This document shows positions 34,854-48,525 of a stretch of DNA of 64,000 bases, piece by piece. The notes beneath the pieces are model-generated. The model did no database searches and was not told where the DNA came from. It worked only from the letters and a program-made list of their open reading frames with translations. This DNA is from Xenopus tropicalis (taxonomy: Eukaryota; Chordata; Amphibia; Anura; Pipidae), in contig NC_030684.2 of the NCBI RefSeq assembly GCF_000004195.4, positions 68,121,392 to 68,185,391 on the forward strand, in the 5' to 3' direction. Position 1 is the first letter of the stretch; each line of letters begins with the position of its first letter. Both the position numbers and the translations under genes were made by a program.

Positions 34854-37815
34854 TGAGCAAATTATTTTCAGAGTGCAAACTTCTCTCATTTCCCCCACCA
34901 TGTTCTATTTTTTTTATTATTTTATTTCATCTTCCCTTTTGTGTTTCCATTCTGCTTTCTCCATTATCTCAGCTCATGTTTGAGAATTTGGGCAGCATGA
35001 AACAGAGTTGTGCAGAGTGAGCAACAAAGATCTAGCCACTACAAGAGGCTTGTGTAGGAGTATTGAGGGGGAAGTGACTAAAGACACCCCTTGACAGAAC
35101 ACATAAAGAATCAATGAATGGTAAAGAGCGAGACTAACATCAAGGTACTGCCAAGACAGTGCCCTGATGGAGCCTATTAGCCAGTGAAATATGAGGAAAG
35201 GGATGTAATGTCAAACCAGGCATCCAATGGTTTACCAGCTCTTAGAAGAACTCCAGCTGAGTGGAACAGGCATTTCAACCGAGTTCAGGACAGTTCAGTT
35301 CTTGCAAAACTTTTTAAAAAAAAATAATCACACCCTTATTGTTTTACTGTCTAGAATAAGTTTTTTTGTGTTATATATTTCTTGTTAATGGCTCCAAATT
35401 TTGTAACTTTCTTCTACCTTTTTAATACCTGCTAGCAATTTCCAGAGATGAACACTCTTGCACATTACTCTGCATTAATGCATGTTGTATTGTGATTTTG
35501 CTAATTTACACCAAACATTTGAGGTTGCCAACTACCTTTCTGGAAAAAAATATCAGCCTTTCTTTCATGCATCATTTTTACTACCAGCCCAGTAAAATAC
35601 CACTAAGGTGGCAAGCCTGTAAGCATTGCATTACTTTGTACTGTGCTGAATAATTTGTGCACTTTAGTAAGTGACAGTTGTCTACAGTAATTTAAGACAT
35701 GTGAAGTAATAATGTATTGGCAGAGAAAAATACAACCTGTAACACTGTTTAGTAAAGGCAGGTTGCCTGGCCTGCAGTGTGAATTCACTATACACACAGT
35801 GCCATCTAGTGGACAGATAATGCCATTTGACGTTCTTACTGATGTGAAATTAAAAGAAAAGCATGGCAAGGCAGTACAATTTCAGTATAATATTAATATC
35901 ACATGTTTTAATAGATTATCAATGTATTGTGCAGCACTGTACAACAGAAGTTTCTGCATATGAAACAATCAAATGACATACAAACACTGAGCAATACAGG
36001 AGGTTAAAATGGGCCCTGCTTGTTAGACCTTATAAAACCAGTTGTATAGCCTTTACCATAGCCTTTTTTACTGCAGTTCTTTGATAGCTCAGTGTGCTAT
36101 TTCTTATCATATGGCTGCAGGAATTAAAAAAGGGTGTTTAATTCAGTGTTTTTGTTAAACAACGTGTCATATATAACAGAAAATGAAACATCTGACTTCC
36201 TGGAAGCTTTGCTAGGCTGGAGGGGAGCACAGCTGTAACTTTGCAAGTGGACTCAGGGAGCTACAGGCAGAATGTTTTCTCACAGGAGATTAACTGGCAC
36301 AGTTGTCTGAACAGTCGTGAGAGGGGGATACTGAGCATAAAATTCGAATTTAACAGCAGAAAAAGCGATGGGCAAATCTTCATCATTTCACAGGGATGTT
36401 TTTCTGCGGTTTTGTAAAAATATTTGCTGATGGTGAAATGTAGAATTTTGTTGTGAATTTATACCTGGCAAAAATATTACTTATCACTACAAAATAGTTC
36501 TAAGAACTTTTTAAATCGTTAAATAAAATTCAAGAAAATTGCAAGTGGTCAGAAGAGTAATCTGAGTGACTTTAAGCAAACAGTAAAACAGTGGTAATTG
36601 AGTGGTAAATGACATTTTTATTTTGTTACTGGTGTAACTGGCACCATCAGAGCTGTATAAAAACCAGTTGTTCTATCAGTTGGCCTTTATGATGCCAGTT
36701 TCTATGCCCAGATTCAAAGTCTTTTCAAGCACTTAGTAGCATTGCAGTTACTGTGTAAGGAACAACTTGTAGCATTGTGCCTGGGACCAAAAAAATTCTA
36801 AAGGTGTCAATGCCTTCTTTAACACAACAGTCTAGCAATTTTGCATAAAAATGTATAAAGTTGCCTCTGTACCCTTTAAAGCATATATTACAGTTGGCCC
36901 TTGTACCTGCAGTTTAGGTTCTAATTCACTTTACTGGAACACAAAGTTAAACAGAGCAACTAGTGTTACTGTCACATGTGCAGTGGCTTATACTAGAACT
37001 GGGTCTGATACATGTATGAAATGTGTAGTATGAGCCACTGCCCAGTAGTACTTAGCAGTCAATCTAACACTGTGTTATTTTCTTTAAGCAATGTGATTTG
37101 TATTCATTGCTTTGTCTTTATTGGTTGACTGTGTGTGGTAAAAATGAGAGGGGTAAGGGTTAAAACTGAGTGATTCCTCCCTCAAAAAAAAATCTGAGAG
37201 CTCTTTGAGATAGTCCTACAAAATCAGGCTAAAGATGGTTTGCAGCAACAGAAACACTTCTCCTACGTCATTACTTATATAAGGCAAGATGTCTGTTTTC
37301 CAGTAAAGGGAAAGATTTCAGCACTGTGCCTTTGCCCTTCTATAGTGGTGCATTCCAGATCAAAGCTTTTTATCTGTCAGCTTACAAGAAGCTTTAAACA
37401 TCCTATGACCTGCCTGAGAACTTCAGAACTGTAATTATATTACATCACGTTTTATGAGGGTTACGCCCAACAGCATTTCAGCCTGAAATATTTATATCTT
37501 TTTTATGCTGTCCCACCTCATTAAAAATCTAAAGAATAAACAAACTGCAGCACACCAGATTGCTTCAGGCAACATGGCTTTTACTGCTTCAACATGCACT
37601 GTGCAGGCCGACACCCGTGTGAGCTATGACAGCAGCAATATGGGGACTGCTTCCATCAATAGGAATATCTATTCCTGATGGCCAGGGGAGTATAAAGGGT
37701 TCTAGTTTTTTGGGGTAATTTTATAAAAGGTAAACAGAAAAAAAAGAGCAGAACAAAAGAACCCAAAAAAATGTAAATGCTTAGGATATTGGTGAAACTT
37801 ATAGGCTAAGGCTAA

Positions 37816-38107
37816 ACTTTTTAGGGGGGCTCCAAGTTTCAAATAAGAGTCACGGACCCCCAACAGTTACTTTTTTATTTCTATAAATATATCGGTCTCT
37901 CATTTAAATCACTCCCTGATTGCTAAGGTATTTTAAACCCCAGCACCTAGTTAACTGCTGAAATTCCAAACTGGAAAGTTGCTGGACAAATAGTGAGAAA
38001 AAAACCCAAATAATATAAAATAAAGACTAACTGCAAATTGTAACAGATTACTACTCACTTGACTACATCATACTAAAAGTTAACTCAAAATTGAACAACC
38101 CCTTTAA
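37816..38107 (-). mobile_element. T2/Kolobok-type MITE, family B, partial copy
   Basis: The terminus GAACAACCCCTTTAAGG at 38091-38107 and the adjoining CATCATACTAAAAGTTAACT are family B in reverse. The copy runs left through GGTGCTGGGG-like and GTCCGTGACTC-like modules and fades near 37816. The other terminus is absent. Confidence 0.6.
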
Positions 38108-38545
38108 GGCATGTCTGCAGGCCAGCTGCCCTTCACCAGACCAAGCAACAGGCCTGCCTCTCAAGCCGCTAGTAAGGGGTGATTACAATCGATTACTTAT
38201 GCAATAGATACCCATTAAAACCCAGATGCTGTCTGTAAGCTTTGACATTGTTATGAATCTTGTATTCTCTTTTGTTTGCCATTGTGATTATCCCCATGAA
38301 TCTGACCAAAAACAGAAGCATTGGGCCTTATGCAGGATAAAGACACCTCTGTAAAATGGTAGGTGTTGTGTATTAGGTAAATATATGATTTATGCTATGG
38401 GCAGGGATTGTTAAAAACCCACAATTATGGATATTTTAAGTTTGTGATATATTACAAGCTTGTTACAGGGTTTGATAGTAACCCTGCACATTGTGCAAAT
38501 TAAAGGTTAAGGGTATATAAGGGAAGTGACACGAGCACACCACAC

Positions 38546-38587
38546 CTCCTCTGATGAAGCGCCATACAGCGCGAAACGCGTTAGGAG
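38546..38587 (+). ncRNA. Hammerhead ribozyme motif, minimal type, core intact
   Basis: The order is CTCCT (stem I strand, 38546-38550), CTGATGA (38551-38557), a stem II GCGC-CATACA-GCGC (38559-38572), GAAA (38573-38576), then the palindrome ACGCGT (38576-38581), T (38582) and AGGAG (38583-38587). AGGAG is the exact complement of CTCCT. All conserved core bases C3-A9 and G12-A14 are present, and the predicted cut lies after T38582. Stem III can form only between two molecules, through ACGCGT, the dimer architecture described for hammerheads of Penelope-like elements. One extra A lies between the CTGATGA box and stem II. Downstream CAATAAATGTTG (about 38675) resembles a retroelement tail. Confidence 0.65.
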
Positions 38588-39204
38588 AGTGGGTGGTATG
38601 AGGCACTGGGATGCACCTGTCGTTTTTGGTATAGTATGATTTATATGTTAGTTTTTGTTGTATTTATTTGAGCCAATAAATGTTGTGGTTTTTATTCCAT
38701 TGAAATTTTTGCTGTTTATTCATTTGTATTAGGTATATCAGAAGTTTTATCGTATGAACCCAACTGAAAAAAGCAAGATAATTGGTGATAGTCATTGCAG
38801 TCACACACTGAGTGAATTTAAACTTACATATATGGCATAGTATATACTGTTTTGACACTTTAAATTTAGAGTATAACACTGTGTATATTACCCATTTACT
38901 TGAGCAAAATAACCCCAAGCCACCCCACCTTGGTAAAATATGTAAATATACATGGCTCTTAAATAATTGTTGTATATTATTTGTAAGCACTGTGGGATGG
39001 GTGCTCCACTGCTGAGAGTGGGTTAGGTGAGTAATATATCAGGTCATTCCATAGAAAGGCCATATACAGAGGAGCACAATAGAGGGCGTGGCGTCTATGG
39101 TTTGATTTCAGTTAGGGAACTATCTAAAAACCTTCCTATGCTCGGGTTTCTTCTGACACTTCAGAAATAAACATGACTTTTAATTGGCTTCCGATAAACA
39201 GACA

Positions 39205-39320
39205 CTTGTGTGTGTATGTGATAGGGAATATAGAGTGTAAGCTCCACAAGGGCAGAAACTGATGTGATTTATAAACTCTGTACAACGCTGCAGAATACTT
39301 GGCACTATATAAAGAATGAT
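39205..39320 (+). repeat. SINE/L2-like 3' tail fragment
   Basis: TGTGTGTATGTGATAGGGAA, GTGTAAGCTCCACAAGGGCAG, AACTCTGTACAACGCTGCAG and TTGGCACTATATAAAGAATG follow the same order as the SINE tail at 22895-23712. The head is absent; it ends in an AATAAT run. Confidence 0.6.
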
Positions 39321-39860
39321 AATAATTATATAATTATAATTGGCTTTTTTATAATTGGCTCTTTTGTTGGTAATGTGATAAACTGTTCAAGGAGAATGGG
39401 GAATACTACAAGCACAGCTAAACCCATGGAGGAATATGCACTTAAAGAGCACAATATGTGATTAATATCTGGAGGTACTCTTCCATACAATGTTGTGTTG
39501 TATACAATGCAAGGAATAAGCACCAGGGGACACAAATCACTCTGGATACTAGTACATTAATTATTGCCTGCTCAATGCCAGGTGGTAAGGCTTCCTTTGT
39601 CCCCGTGAGCACTGTACTCTGCTCCTTGCTATGTGCCCATTAGTGCTCCAGTGTTTGCACTTGTACATATAATTAATGATTCCTATGGTGTCTTTCTGGT
39701 GGCACTGTGCATTCTGTTGGCAGCTATTGTGCGATGGCATATTGTTTGCCGAATAGCAGTTTTTGCCAAGCGATTTTTTTTTTTTACTTTGGTGCTTTGG
39801 GATACTGTATAATGCACTGTTGTGGATACGTTTCTGAAGATTCTCATACATACAGGTCAT

Positions 39861-39985
39861 GGTATATCTGTAGTAATGAATCAAATCAACTGGACTTCAG
39901 AATGAGAAAGCCAGTAGGATGACTGGCGAAACGTCTTGAAGAAAAAGCAAGTCCAGTTTATTTGACTTATTACTACAGATATACC
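39861..39985 (+). ncRNA. Decayed hammerhead-like motif inside long inverted arms
   Basis: The 37-bp arms 39861-39897 and 39949-39985 are inverted copies with about four mismatches. Between them lie stem II GCCAGT-AGGATG-ACTGGC (39910-39927), GAAA (39928-39931) and the palindrome ACGT plus C (39931-39935), as in the minimal hammerhead. CTTCA (39895-39899) pairs with TGAAG (39937-39941) as stem I. The CTGATGA box is damaged (CAGAATGA at 39898-39905), so cleavage is not expected. Confidence 0.5.
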
Positions 39986-42388
39986 GTTGTGGATACATAA
40001 TATAATGTAGGTGGCACTTAGACCTGCAATGCACGTTGTGGGTTTTCTTGGTTGTTTATGGGAAAATGACACAAACTAACCTCTAATTTCATTGATTGGT
40101 TTGTGCAAGGTTTTTATATGCATCATTGCTTTTGAATTTATATAGAACTCTAAAAGCCTGTTCTGAGTTGTAAAGGAGTTCATAAGAGCGAAAAACAATA
40201 AGAGAAGATATTCTATTTCTTCATTTAACCTATTAAACCTTTACTTAATATCTAGGATGCACAAGTTGTGTGACACATTTTTCGAGATCTCTACAGCATT
40301 ATTATATAAGTTACTTGATGATAATGTTGGATGAGATGAGAATGTTTCTGCCCCCACTTGTTGAGTTACACTTACTAGTGTTGGTGCCAGTCAAGTGCCC
40401 TGATAACCAGTGCCCGGAGCAAATTGCAGAGATCACAGAAAAGAATACATGCACATGTATAATTCAGCACTTGCTCAGACCTGTGAACACAAACTCTAAT
40501 TTATGGGCATACAGTCAGCAAGATATTAGAAGCAATGCTGGTGTTGTTAAGCTCTGTATCGTGTTGTGATAGTTTAGCCTCATTCAAATCATATTATATT
40601 TTCCAAGATACATTAATTCTAGCATGTTTCTGCTACAGGACCGGACAAAAGAATTTTTACCTTAGTTATCACTCTGGCTCTGACTCTGGCTTTCTCTTTT
40701 TCAAGATTATTGCTAGACTGGCGAACTAAGATATGTAAGCTAGAAACTGTTCATTTTATAATAAAATATCTACTTTATCTTCTACAAAGACAATAAGGCC
40801 ACCCAGACTTTAAAAAATGAACGTTCATGTTGCCTTGTTGGTATATGGCATAAGCATACATATGATATTTTCTTTGTTTCTTGCAGCACTTGTACTATGC
40901 AGTGAGAAGTAAAATGAAAGTAAAAACATCAACAAAAACACTAGTATGGCCTGGTAGACTTGATGGACTCACTGCAATTGTGTATGCTAGATGATCCAAA
41001 ATGGTTCTTTCATACCAGAATCTAAGGCTTTGATCACAGTTTAAACAGTTTAAAACTGCATGAAAATAGTGTTATAGGGCTTAGTAGAAGCCCTTGGTTA
41101 GACATGAGGGGGTTTACAATACTAAAATAACATAAAGCAGAACTGCAGCCAAAAAAACAGAAAATAAATGCACAATTAAAAAAGCATTTTCGCTTTAAGA
41201 ACTGCTTTGTGTTGGCAATTGTATTTCATCAGACAGCTGCAAGGTCAGTGGTTCGGAATCTCTGCAAGAATAGAATTGTACCAGTCTGAAATTCATTAAT
41301 GTATTCCACATCTTTAAAGAAAAGCTTTTTCATTTTGATAAGCAAACATTTCAATCACTGTGTCTAAATACTTGTCCCAACGTATCAGGCATGCAAATTG
41401 AGATATTCCACAAACGCCCTTGACCTTATTGCTCACATGTGCAGCTTGCTTTGATGTGGTGATGGATAGCAAATATCTGCCATGTGTTGGCTAGCATTTT
41501 TTTTCCTCGCCCACATATGCCAAGAGTACAAGCTGGCTTCGGAGTGCCCCAAATTAACAGTTCACAGGCTATACCCTCTGAAGAGTGTTGAATTTCTTGC
41601 TTGGTTTTCTAGAAGAAAATGTACCCTATGCAAAGACTGCATAAATGACTCTTATTTGCTATCATTGCAATAATATAAAGTACCAAGTACAAGAGGCAGA
41701 TTATAAGGCCATGCAGTTGGGTACGGGCAGGGAACCTTGTCAGCCTATGCCAACCTATAAGGCAGAGACAGTTAACATATTGGAGTATTGGGGTTCTTAG
41801 GGTCCTCCTGATATGGTAAAGGAAGTGAGTGAAAGAAGTGTAAAGCCAGTGGTTCTAAGGTGATTTACAAAGTGATTTAAGGGGTTTCAAAATGTTGTTT
41901 TCATTCTGTCTTCTTCTGTGGAAAAGAGAATTGCACAGGACCCCTGGCTATTACATATAGCCAGAATGATAAACCAGTGTTTTCATATTGTGCATTATTT
42001 GCAGCACGATTCTTCAATTTGATCATCAGTTTATTTCAAATACCTGAACAAACACATTTTAGTTTATCTGAATGCCTCTTTATCTGAATCCACATTCTGT
42101 GTGGCTAAATAACAAGAGATTCAGGGGTATATAGCATGGCTGCGCAGTATTGAAGCCTGCAGCATGTATCTGAACTAATTACCAATAATAACTATGGCGG
42201 ATGAGGATGCAATACATGTGTAATTTCAAATAAATGAGATGGTAATACTTACCTACCTATGGGTCATAGAAAGATTTTTGCTGTTGTTTTCTGCTAAATG
42301 CTTGGAAATCTGCATCTGTTTATTTATGTGACTTTATGGGATTTTGCTGAATTAAATATGAATATTTATGGAAGAAATATGATTACCG

Positions 42389-42411
42389 TATATATATATA
42401 TATATATATAT
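42389..42411. repeat. (TA)n microsatellite
   Basis: About 11 TA units preceded by ACCG. Confidence 0.95.
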
Positions 42412-43172
42412 ACTTAATTACTTAAGCATTGCATTATCAGGCATTCATCTAATGTTACTATACATTAATATTATGCTACCAAAACAGCTGAGCAATAGAG
42501 GCCATATTTAACTAAAGCTAGTTAGGCTATAGACAAAACAAATTGTAACCAGGGACAGGGGTCACTAATGCACAGCTGCAAAACCCTTATTATGTTCCTA
42601 ATTCTGCCACTGAAAATTAAATTGTCAGTTTGATCGCTGAAGCTGGGACAACCATACGCTTTGTTTAGATCTCTAACAGTGAGTGGTAACTAAACTGGAA
42701 ACTTATAAAGGCTCATATAAAGGGGCTTTTTTATATTGATAGATATCGGGTACAAAATTGTATGTATGTAGGACAACACAAACAAGCCAAACAACAAATT
42801 ACTTCTTCCTCAATATATTGTAGTTGATTCTGAAAATGCACAGTGTATAACTGTCTGATAAAGCATATTTCATTGAAAAAATAGAAATTTGGGGATTTTT
42901 CTAATTACATTTTTTTCCATTTATGACTTTAATTAGATATCCCACTCTTAGCCTATCAAATTTGCTAAATTAGGCCTCCTTGGGTGGACATTGGACACTT
43001 CTGCAGATACCCAATAATAAATGCACAGTTCAACAAGTAAGAAGTAACTAGTTTCCAGCTTATTTTATTCCAAGCAGTTTTAGAAAGGCTCACTCATATC
43101 TCCAGAGTCCGTTATCCATAGGCAGTGTGTATTATTTAGATAAGCCACAAGCCTGCTCATCATACACTAGAC

Positions 43173-43460
43173 CAGGGGTCCCCAACATTCAAATGGGAAA
43201 AAGTGTTGGGGAGCAACACAAGCATGAAAAATAAGAGCAATTATGCCAAATTAGAGCTTTGATTGGCTATTTGGTAGTCCCTATGTGGACTGGCAGCCTA
43301 CAGAAGGCTCTGTTTGGCAGTAAACCTGATTTTTATGCAACCAAAACTTGCCTGCAAATAGGAATTCAAAACTGAGCACCTGATTTGAGGCCACTGGCAT
43401 CAACATCCAAGGGGTTGGGGAGCAACATGTTGTTTGCAAGCCACTGGTTGGGGACCACTG
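43173..43460. mobile_element. hAT-like MITE, CAGGGGTCCCCAAC ends
   Basis: CAGGGGTCCCCAACATTC to GGTTGGGGACCACTG, clear inverted repeats. The flanking octamers CACTAGAC and CACTAATC match at six of eight positions. The interior contains a second GTTGGGGAGCAACA pair (43205 and 43415), so it folds further. It carries no transposase. Confidence 0.75.
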
Positions 43461-45639
43461 CACTAATCCCAAATACTTCATTTACTGATTCTTTTCTTGC
43501 TGCCACCTTACAATATGTATTGTAAGGGCAACAATGCCAGTCAAATTAGAATTACTGAAAGACAATCTGCAGTTTTAAATGTTTCCTGTATGTAAAAGAT
43601 ACTGATATACCAAATGCAAATGTTCTGTTCAATTTACCCTGCAAATCAATTGAAAGGCGCTCTACTATATAATGCACCATAAATTAGCATTCCCAGACCA
43701 CCCAAAAAAGCAACAACTGTATTATAGTATTATGCTTGGACAGAGGTAGGAAAAGCCATTTTTAAGCATCTCACAGTCTTAGGTTAAATCGCTAAGTAAA
43801 GAAAGCGGTATGCAAAAAATGATTATTTAAATGATCTAAATGTATTTAAAGAGCAATAATACTGTATATTCGGCAATAAAATAGAAAGCTGTATAGTTTA
43901 TGCATACAGATTACATACAAACATACAAGAGGCAGCTCAATATCGCTTAAAAATCAATTATAAAAGATACAGTGCTAACAAGAGATTCAGATGTCAAGCA
44001 AAGGATGTTAGGCAGCTGGAGTGTTAAAACTTCTTTAGCCTCGAACCAAGAGTAATTCTAAGCATAGCATTATACTGGGACAGCTGGTGATATTAATAAC
44101 AGCTAACAAGAGCTCTGTGAGGCACAGCTGCCTAGTACGCACTGTAACATGCTGATCATAATAATGACAGCTCTGTTCTTCCAGCTGTAAATTGCCTCTG
44201 CAAGTGACCATTCCATGAGGTGGCTAAGGAAGTATTACAGTAATAAGAGCACAGCCAGCTAGGTCCATGATAAACTACAACCAGATCCTTCCCATTCTTG
44301 GGTTAATACTACCTAGAAGTGGCATTATAGCCTACTGTTATATGTGATGGAGTGCCAGCACCCCTAAATAATGCATATGGAAGCCTTGGTGGCTAGGAGG
44401 AAAAGGAGCCCATTGACAATCAAATGACAAAACTCATTTTAGAACAATCAAGACACAGGTAACTGGTGTGCAGTGCTTTGTGCCCAAGTGCAGGACAAGG
44501 TGGAGCTGGGAGCAAAGGCAAGGTTACTGACACAAAATGGCACTGAGTATGATCTCGCGATAGGTAAAAGTTACATGTCCAAACTCCATTACATAATATA
44601 ACATATTCAATTGTTCTGTTGTTTGATTAGAGCTCTGTTCACATCTTGGTCTGGTTTTATGACTGATCTAATGCTCTGATTGGCTAATTCCTGCTTCTGG
44701 GTACTACATCATGGGCCCTTCAGTCCATTCTGGTTCTGTTGTTGCCATTTGGGCCTAAAAATAAGTCCAGCATTAATAAAATGTTTTACAGTACGAAAAT
44801 GTAATGGTAGTTTAAACCAGTTTTGTCCATTCAGTAGCCTTTCAGCCTTTAATTGTAGCTCCCAGTATATGAATTGTAGTTGAGCAACAGGTGGAGGGCC
44901 ACCATCCCTCATGGTTGGCATCAAGGTCAAAATATTGAGCTAACATGAGTCTTCAAAGGGAGGTTTGAAAAATTTTTCTGTGCCTTAAAGAACATAAGCT
45001 GTATGAAGCTCAGTCATTGAAACAGTAACCCCCAGCATTTGCTTGGCTGGTCTGTAGGATCTGTGCAGGATCACCAAATTCTTTCCCATGTATGGGAATT
45101 CCGAGCTTGCCCTGATCTGACTTTCACAGCCTCACCCTTGGCAGACAGAATATCAGCCCTCTTGAGAAACAAGTGGCGGGATGTTGTAATCCTAACACAC
45201 ACATAAAACTATGCATTAAACAATCTGAGGGGAATTTGCAAAAATGCAGACACCAAAGAAGTTGTAATAATAAATAAAACAGATTGATTTGTGTCTGTGG
45301 GAATATGTCAGGTTCTATGTATTATTGCACATTTAGGAAACATGTCGTTGTTTTAACTATTGTGTTTCCAGCTGGCATTCACTTTAAATGGCAGCCTTAT
45401 TAACTGTTTGGGACTGTCCGGATAATGCAGATGTGCAGATGTGCATAAAGTCCTCTGCTTTTTACCTCCCTGGATAATGAATTTGTGTTCTGTATGTAAA
45501 GGGGATGTTCAGCTTCCAAAAACATTCTTCAGTTCAGGTGTTTTCAGATACAACACCAGAAATAACTTTTTTTTTCAGTTGCTGTCTATTTTTATTTCTA
45601 AAATGTATGTTTAAACTTTGCGTATCCTTTCCCTGGAGT

Positions 45640-46366
45640 TTAAAGGGGTTGTTCAACTTTAAGTTAACTTGTAGTATGATGTAGAGAGTTATATTCTGAT
45701 CAGTGCCAAGGGCCCACCAGAAAACCTTAGACTCACTCTCCCCTTCTCTCTTTACTCACTTTCTTTAGTCTCTTAATTACTTCTTTTTACATACTATTAT
45801 CTATCCTTTCCTCCATTTCTTCATTTTTTTCTCATATAGAATTAAGTAATGACCATGGTATAGGCATACAAGGCAAATGGTTGGGTGAGCAGGAGGGCCC
45901 ACTGACACCTGGGCCCAAGTGGAGTTTTCCTGGTATCCTGATGGGCCAGTCCGACACTGATTCTGATACAATTTGCATTTGGTCTTTATCTTTTATCAAT
46001 TGTAGTTTTTAATTATTTCATTTTCAGTTCGGCAGCTCCCCAGTCAGGAGTTTCAGCAGTTATTTGGTTGCTAGGGTCCAAGTTACCTCAGCAACCAGGA
46101 AGTGGTTTGGATGAGAGAACTTTATAGGAATAGGAGAGGGGCTGAATAGAGAAGAAGGTTACAAAAAGTAACTAACAATATAACTGTAGCCTCACAGAGC
46201 AATAGTTTTTGGCTGCTGGGGTCAGTGACCCCCATTTAAAAACTGCAAAGATATAAAAGAAGAAGGCAAATAATTAAAAAAACGATAATAAATAATGAAG
46301 ACCAATTGAAAAGTTGCTTAGAAGAGGTGATTCTGTAACATAGCTTAAAGGTGAACCACCCATTAA
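45640..46366 (+). mobile_element. T2/Kolobok-type MITE, family B, split by a hAT insertion
   Basis: Starts TTAAAGGGGTTGTTCAACTT and ends GGTGAACCACCCATTAA. The two halves, 45640-45700 and 45960-46366, join seamlessly into the family sequence when the hAT insertion and one copy of its 8-bp target duplication are ignored. Confidence 0.75.
45701..45959. mobile_element. hAT-like MITE (259 bp) with perfect 8-bp target duplication
   Basis: Begins CAGTGCCAAGGGCCCACC and ends GATGGGCCAGTCCGACACTG, imperfect inverted repeats of the CAGTG type. ATTCTGAT precedes it (45693-45700) and follows it (45960-45967). No coding capacity. A short relic of a related right end lies near 16072-16122. Confidence 0.8.
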
Positions 46367-48525
46367 GGCTAATATCCATCTAGTAATCCAACTGCAGACT
46401 GATGTGTTACTATTTGCTACATTAGTTGATACATTTCTCAATAGCATCTGTGGCACGTCATTAACCATTGTATCAATTATAACAGCTGCCTTTAGTGAAA
46501 CCCAGGGATTATGCTCAGCAGGGCCAAAGATAATAAATGTATCAACCAATACAGCAAATCAGAACAGTTTACAGAGTCAGTGACCCCTTCCCAAAGCTGC
46601 TTCAGGGAGACATGAGAGGGAGAAAATGGCATTTTATAAAGTAGTTTAATTTTAGGACATGGGCTTATTGAGAATACTGGCAGTTGTAAAAGGTGATGGG
46701 CTGAGAAGGAAATATAAGCAAGGGTGATAATAAGTATAGATGGCAAGTGAACAATAATCTATACAAGCCAAAGAATTGTTACTTCACCAGATTTACAGCC
46801 ATTATTTTTTTTTAATTACATTTCCCTTCAAAGATCAAAGAGATGTTCTGGCACTTGTGGGAATCTGAGAGAGATGTATTTGTTTACCTAAGGCATGCTA
46901 GCATCTACTGACGTTAACAGTATGCTAAATGCTCCAACAGCTTGCAGTAGTTTACATAGTTAGGAAATGTCATGTTTGCAAAGGAAGGGAACATGCACTG
47001 CAACCCCACCACTTTCATCTGTGTCCTCTGGCTTCTCGGTGCACTGCTGTGTGCATTTCATCATCACAGTCAAAGTCATTGACATTTATTTGCACACTGA
47101 TTTCTAACACCACAGGAGAAGTTATATATTCACATTCACTTCAAAACCATTTTGTAAGCGATGCAACTCTGCAAGCTTGCAAAATGAAAATGAACAGTGC
47201 AAGTATCTCTATATAAATTAACCTTACTTAGTTCTGTAAAAGTAGTTGTTGGTTAAGGTTACCACATCACTCAGGTGCATGTCTAATAAACTTGTGTTAC
47301 AGTGCTTAGAATACAGAATAGCTGAATAACTGCTAAATTCTCTGTTCTTCCATAGGCAGTTTTGCTTTCAGCTACAAAAAGGAGTGGGACTTATAAAAAG
47401 AGTCAGGTAGATTAGGCGGATTGGTTGATGCAGGCCATATTTTGAGCAGCTGGGAGCAGGGTTTGGAGTGGTTGTTTACAGTAAAAATCCTCTTATCCAG
47501 AAAGCTAGCTGGCACAGATCCAGAATGTGCAGGCCAGGGGCAACAGCTTTGCCTGCTTACCCAGTCCCCCAAGGCTCATATATCATTTTAAGCAGACATT
47601 TCTCTTTTAAAGTCTGCTGGGAGCTGCTGGCATTGCCACTAGTTTGCTGCCAGTGCACAGCAGGCAGCAAAAACTAGGAGCAATATGCCGTACTTTAAGC
47701 AGTTATAAGCAGTATCCCTAGACCTAGTGACATTGTGCCAATCACACCGGGAGGCAGAAAGGAACCCTGTATTGTCAGTGCCCCAGCTTAAAGTACACAT
47801 TTCCTCTTGCACAATCCGCACTACATTTTATGCACCCTTGAAATTGTACATAATATCCAGTATATATAATGTTCATAACATAAATGCATATGCGCATTTG
47901 TAGCAAACATGCAGTTTATTAACCAGAGCAGAAATTTGTGGAAAATTTTCTGCCTGCAGTAACTGATTTGCGGCTGCTACAGTTAGGCTGGAGTTGAAAA
48001 AAAATGCTGCACTGTGAAAGTTTGCAAATCGGGCCCATGGAGCAATATATAACATGAAGGGTTATTCACAAAATGAAATTGGTTTGACATTTATTAAAGT
48101 TTTTATTAAAAAAAAGACAAGAAACAAGAAGTATATTATATTAATTATGTACTTTTATCATTTGTATTATCGTGAAAAGAACACATGGGGGAAAAAAAGC
48201 AGCAATGTGAATAAGAGGCATCAGGGTTGATTTTGGTCTTTTCTCAGCCATGAGCCTTAGAATTATCAGAAAATATTTCCGGGGGCTAAATCAAATACGG
48301 AGGAGAGGATGAAAATGCTGCTTCCTTTGCCTGAGGTGATTTAAAAATAAACTGAACAGGAGTCGCAGAAGCTCTGAAGTAGAAGATGACATCTTTCACA
48401 CATCACGAGGTTCTGTATGTCTGTATTGGCTGTTACTGTGGGCACGTGTAAACAAAAAATCTAACTCTTTCATCCATTACCGACCCTGGATCTTAGAAAA
48501 TTACAGAGAAGAGAATGGTATACTG

